Source of the DNA: JAHEKB01 sp049115575
Lineage (GTDB): Bacteria > Bacteroidota > Bacteroidia > NS11-12g > UBA9320
DNA length: 64,000 bases
Assembly (NCBI GenBank): GCA_049115575.1
Contig: JAGDZU010000001.1
Span: forward strand, 186,001-250,000
Direction: 5' to 3'
In this document: positions 62,398-64,000 of the stretch, piece by piece
Layout: the number at the start of each line of letters is the position of its first letter
Numbering within the stretch: the first letter of the stretch is position 1
Position numbers and translations under genes: made by a program
Notes under the pieces: model-generated
The model's input: only the letters and a program-made list of their open reading frames with translations
The model's database searches: none
Told to the model about the DNA's origin: nothing

Positions 62398-64000
62398 GAA
62401 AACTCTTTTCCACCAACTCCTTCTTTCTGCAACATCTGCATGATAGGTGTACCCGTAGCCATAATTGTATTTGTATTTATAGCCGTATGACCCCGAACGT
62501 CCTACACCGTTTAATAATACCCCTAAATGTGGTAACTTATTATTCATCACTAAATCAGAAAGGTGTTCTAAAATCTTTATATCTGTTACACCAGATCTTA
62601 CTAAATACAAGCAAACATTAGCATATTTAGAGAGCAGTAATGTATCTGTGACCAGAATGGTTGGGGCAGAATCAATTATGACGTATTCATAATTTTCCTT
62701 TACTTCATTTAAAAATGTTTCAAATCTTCCATTTAGGAGCAATTCAGCGGGGTTTGGAGGAATAAAACCTGAAAGCACAACATCTAAAGACTCAAACCCT
62801 AATACCTCCTTTTGAATCAAACTTTCCAATTGACAATCAGTATCGTGCAAATATGTAGTTAGGCCAGCGGTATTTTTGTCCATTTCAAAGGCATGATGTA
62901 ATTGAGGATTTCTCAAATCAGCGCCTACCAATAGAACTTTATGATTTCCAGAGGCAAGGGATAATGCCGTATTTAAAGATGCAAATGTTTTACCTTCACT
63001 TTTTGTAGAAGAAGTAACAATTATCACCTTAGAGATATCTGCCAATCTTGTTGGCATCAAATAGTTAATGTTCGTTCTAACTACTCTAAAGGCTTCAGCT
63101 AATTCAGAACGATCGTTTTCGGATATTAACCAATTTGAACTCTTATCAATTAGTGGAATTTCACCAACAATTGGAATGTTTGGACCTACATTTTTGGTAA
63201 TATCTTCTTTGCTATGAACTTTGGTGTCGAAAAGATGTTTTAAGTAAACTAGTCCAATCGGAATTATCAGTCCAATGAAAAATGCAACAATGTATTTCGC
63301 TTTTTTGTTTGGGGAAACTGGTCCTGGGTTGGTATAAGCGTAATCAACAACTTTAACACTTGGGGCAATTACTTCACTATTCAATGCAGCGGTCTCTCTT
63401 TTTTCTAATAAAAATAAGTAGAGGTTTTCTTTTATGCTTTGCTGCCTTAATATACTTCTCAATGCTTTTTCTTTAGCAGGAATGGTTGAAAGTTGTCTTT
63501 CGGCACTTATCTGAGTACTTGCAATCTTGCTAACTTTGTCTGCCACACTCTGTTCTAATTGGATCAAACTTCTACTTAGGTTAGATTTTGAATTTATGAT
63601 CTTGGAGCGTAGCAATACCACTTCAGGATGGCGAATGGTAGATACCATTAGGAACTTCTCTCTCAACAATACGAGCTCATTGAAATCGACAATGAGTGTA
63701 TTTATTCCTGCGTCGGCCAATCCAAAATCAACAGGAAGTAGCTCAAAGGTATCTGATACCTCCAGATTTTTAATCATACTTCTAATCAGTAATAACTGAG
63801 TCTGCAAATTGTTTTCTTCTGCATAGGATTCACTCTCTCTAGAAGAATATTTTTGCAAAAACCATTCTTCTTTATAGTAAGATTCTCTTTGTTTGTAATT
63901 GACGAGATCAGTTTCTATAGTATTGAGATCTTGTATTAAAGCATCTATTCTAGAGTCAACAAACTCTTTAGTTTTCTTAGAAACTTGTCTTTTATCCTCT
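62380..64000 (-). CDS. polysaccharide co-polymerase / tyrosine autokinase, Wzc type (N-terminus beyond the window)
   Basis: About 539 C-terminal residues are visible; the frame stays open to the right edge. A long coiled-coil/GNVR part comes first (about 1-230). Then come the second membrane helix KYIVAFFIGLIIPIGLVYL and a cytoplasmic BY-kinase: Walker A VTSSTKSEGKTFASL, Walker A' VLLVGADLRNPQLH and Walker B YVIIDSAPTIL. The tail is tyrosine-rich (eight Tyr in SYGYKYKYNYGYGYTY), the usual autophosphorylation cluster. It would control chain length and export of the capsule. A likely Wza partner would be beyond position 64000. Confidence 0.92.
   Translation of the reverse strand, partial: EDKRQVSKKTKEFVDSRIDALIQDLNTIETDLVNYKQRESYYKEEWFLQKYSSRESESYAEENNLQTQLLLIRSMIKNLEVSDTFELLPVDFGLADAGINTLIVDFNELVLLREKFLMVSTIRHPEVVLLRSKIINSKSNLSRSLIQLEQSVADKVSKIASTQISAERQLSTIPAKEKALRSILRQQSIKENLYLFLLEKRETAALNSEVIAPSVKVVDYAYTNPGPVSPNKKAKYIVAFFIGLIIPIGLVYLKHLFDTKVHSKEDITKNVGPNIPIVGEIPLIDKSSNWLISENDRSELAEAFRVVRTNINYLMPTRLADISKVIIVTSSTKSEGKTFASLNTALSLASGNHKVLLVGADLRNPQLHHAFEMDKNTAGLTTYLHDTDCQLESLIQKEVLGFESLDVVLSGFIPPNPAELLLNGRFETFLNEVKENYEYVIIDSAPTILVTDTLLLSKYANVCLYLVRSGVTDIKILEHLSDLVMNNKLPHLGVLLNGVGRSGSYGYKYKYNYGYGYTYHADVAERRSWWKRVFLFWKK

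Overview
The window looks like chromosome of a marine-type member of the Bacteroidota, probably Flavobacteriales. The phylum call rests on several things seen here. One large secreted protein ends in a type IX secretion sorting tail. One promoter fits the Bacteroidota pattern (TTG, 19 bp, TATCTTTG). Most start codons lack an obvious Shine-Dalgarno sequence. The rpsP-rimM-trmD block, a UpxY-type antiterminator and an AT-rich composition also fit. The order and the marine lifestyle are inferences, the latter mainly from the sulfated-polysaccharide genes. No rRNA, tRNA, CRISPR array or insertion sequence was recognised, and no gene-free stretch exceeds 300 bp.

Layout. Positions 1-18.8 kb hold mostly housekeeping genes: a cut-off short-chain fatty acid transporter (minus strand), rpsP-rimM-trmD, a minus-strand pair (heptose-7-phosphate kinase and a class I aminotransferase), a small methyltransferase, clpB, a small exported protein, a 1405-residue FG-GAP propeller protein with a type IX sorting tail, a GlcD-type FAD oxidase (minus), a secreted dipeptidyl peptidase IV and a POT peptide transporter. 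An intrinsic terminator at 18836-18865 closes this part.

From 18869 to 62397 lies one very large surface-polysaccharide locus. It opens with a UpxY/NusG-like antiterminator whose ATG sits three bases behind that terminator, then a minus-strand sulfotransferase. From 20281 to 62397 there are 41 same-strand genes, with gaps of 54 bp or less and many 1-23 bp overlaps. They fall into groups that fit one product: sugar-nucleotide synthesis (uronate dehydrogenase and epimerase, RfbA/RfbB, Gmd/Fcl for GDP-L-fucose, a WbpV-like reductase, a Gfo/Idh/MocA oxidoreductase); sulfate activation to PAPS (CysD, CysN, CysC) and PAP disposal (CysQ) without any reductase; six sulfotransferases (seven with the upstream one); an AsnB-like amidotransferase; a pyruvyltransferase; an MBOAT plus SGNH O-acetylation pair; fourteen glycosyltransferases; a WbpL-type initiating transferase; a Wzy/WaaL-like polymerase or ligase; and a PglK/MsbA-like ABC exporter. 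A Wzc-type tyrosine kinase runs in from the right edge on the minus strand and converges on the last gene.

How it works together (inference). WbpL would prime undecaprenyl phosphate. The glycosyltransferases would build a large repeat containing fucose and uronic acid. PAPS-dependent sulfotransferases, pyruvylation and acetylation would decorate it. An ABC flippase or an unseen Wzx would translocate it. A Wzy-like protein would polymerise it and Wzc would control chain length and export. The expected product is a strongly anionic, sulfated, possibly fucoidan-like capsule or exopolysaccharide. This dedicated PAPS and sulfotransferase system inside a capsule operon is the most interesting content of the window.
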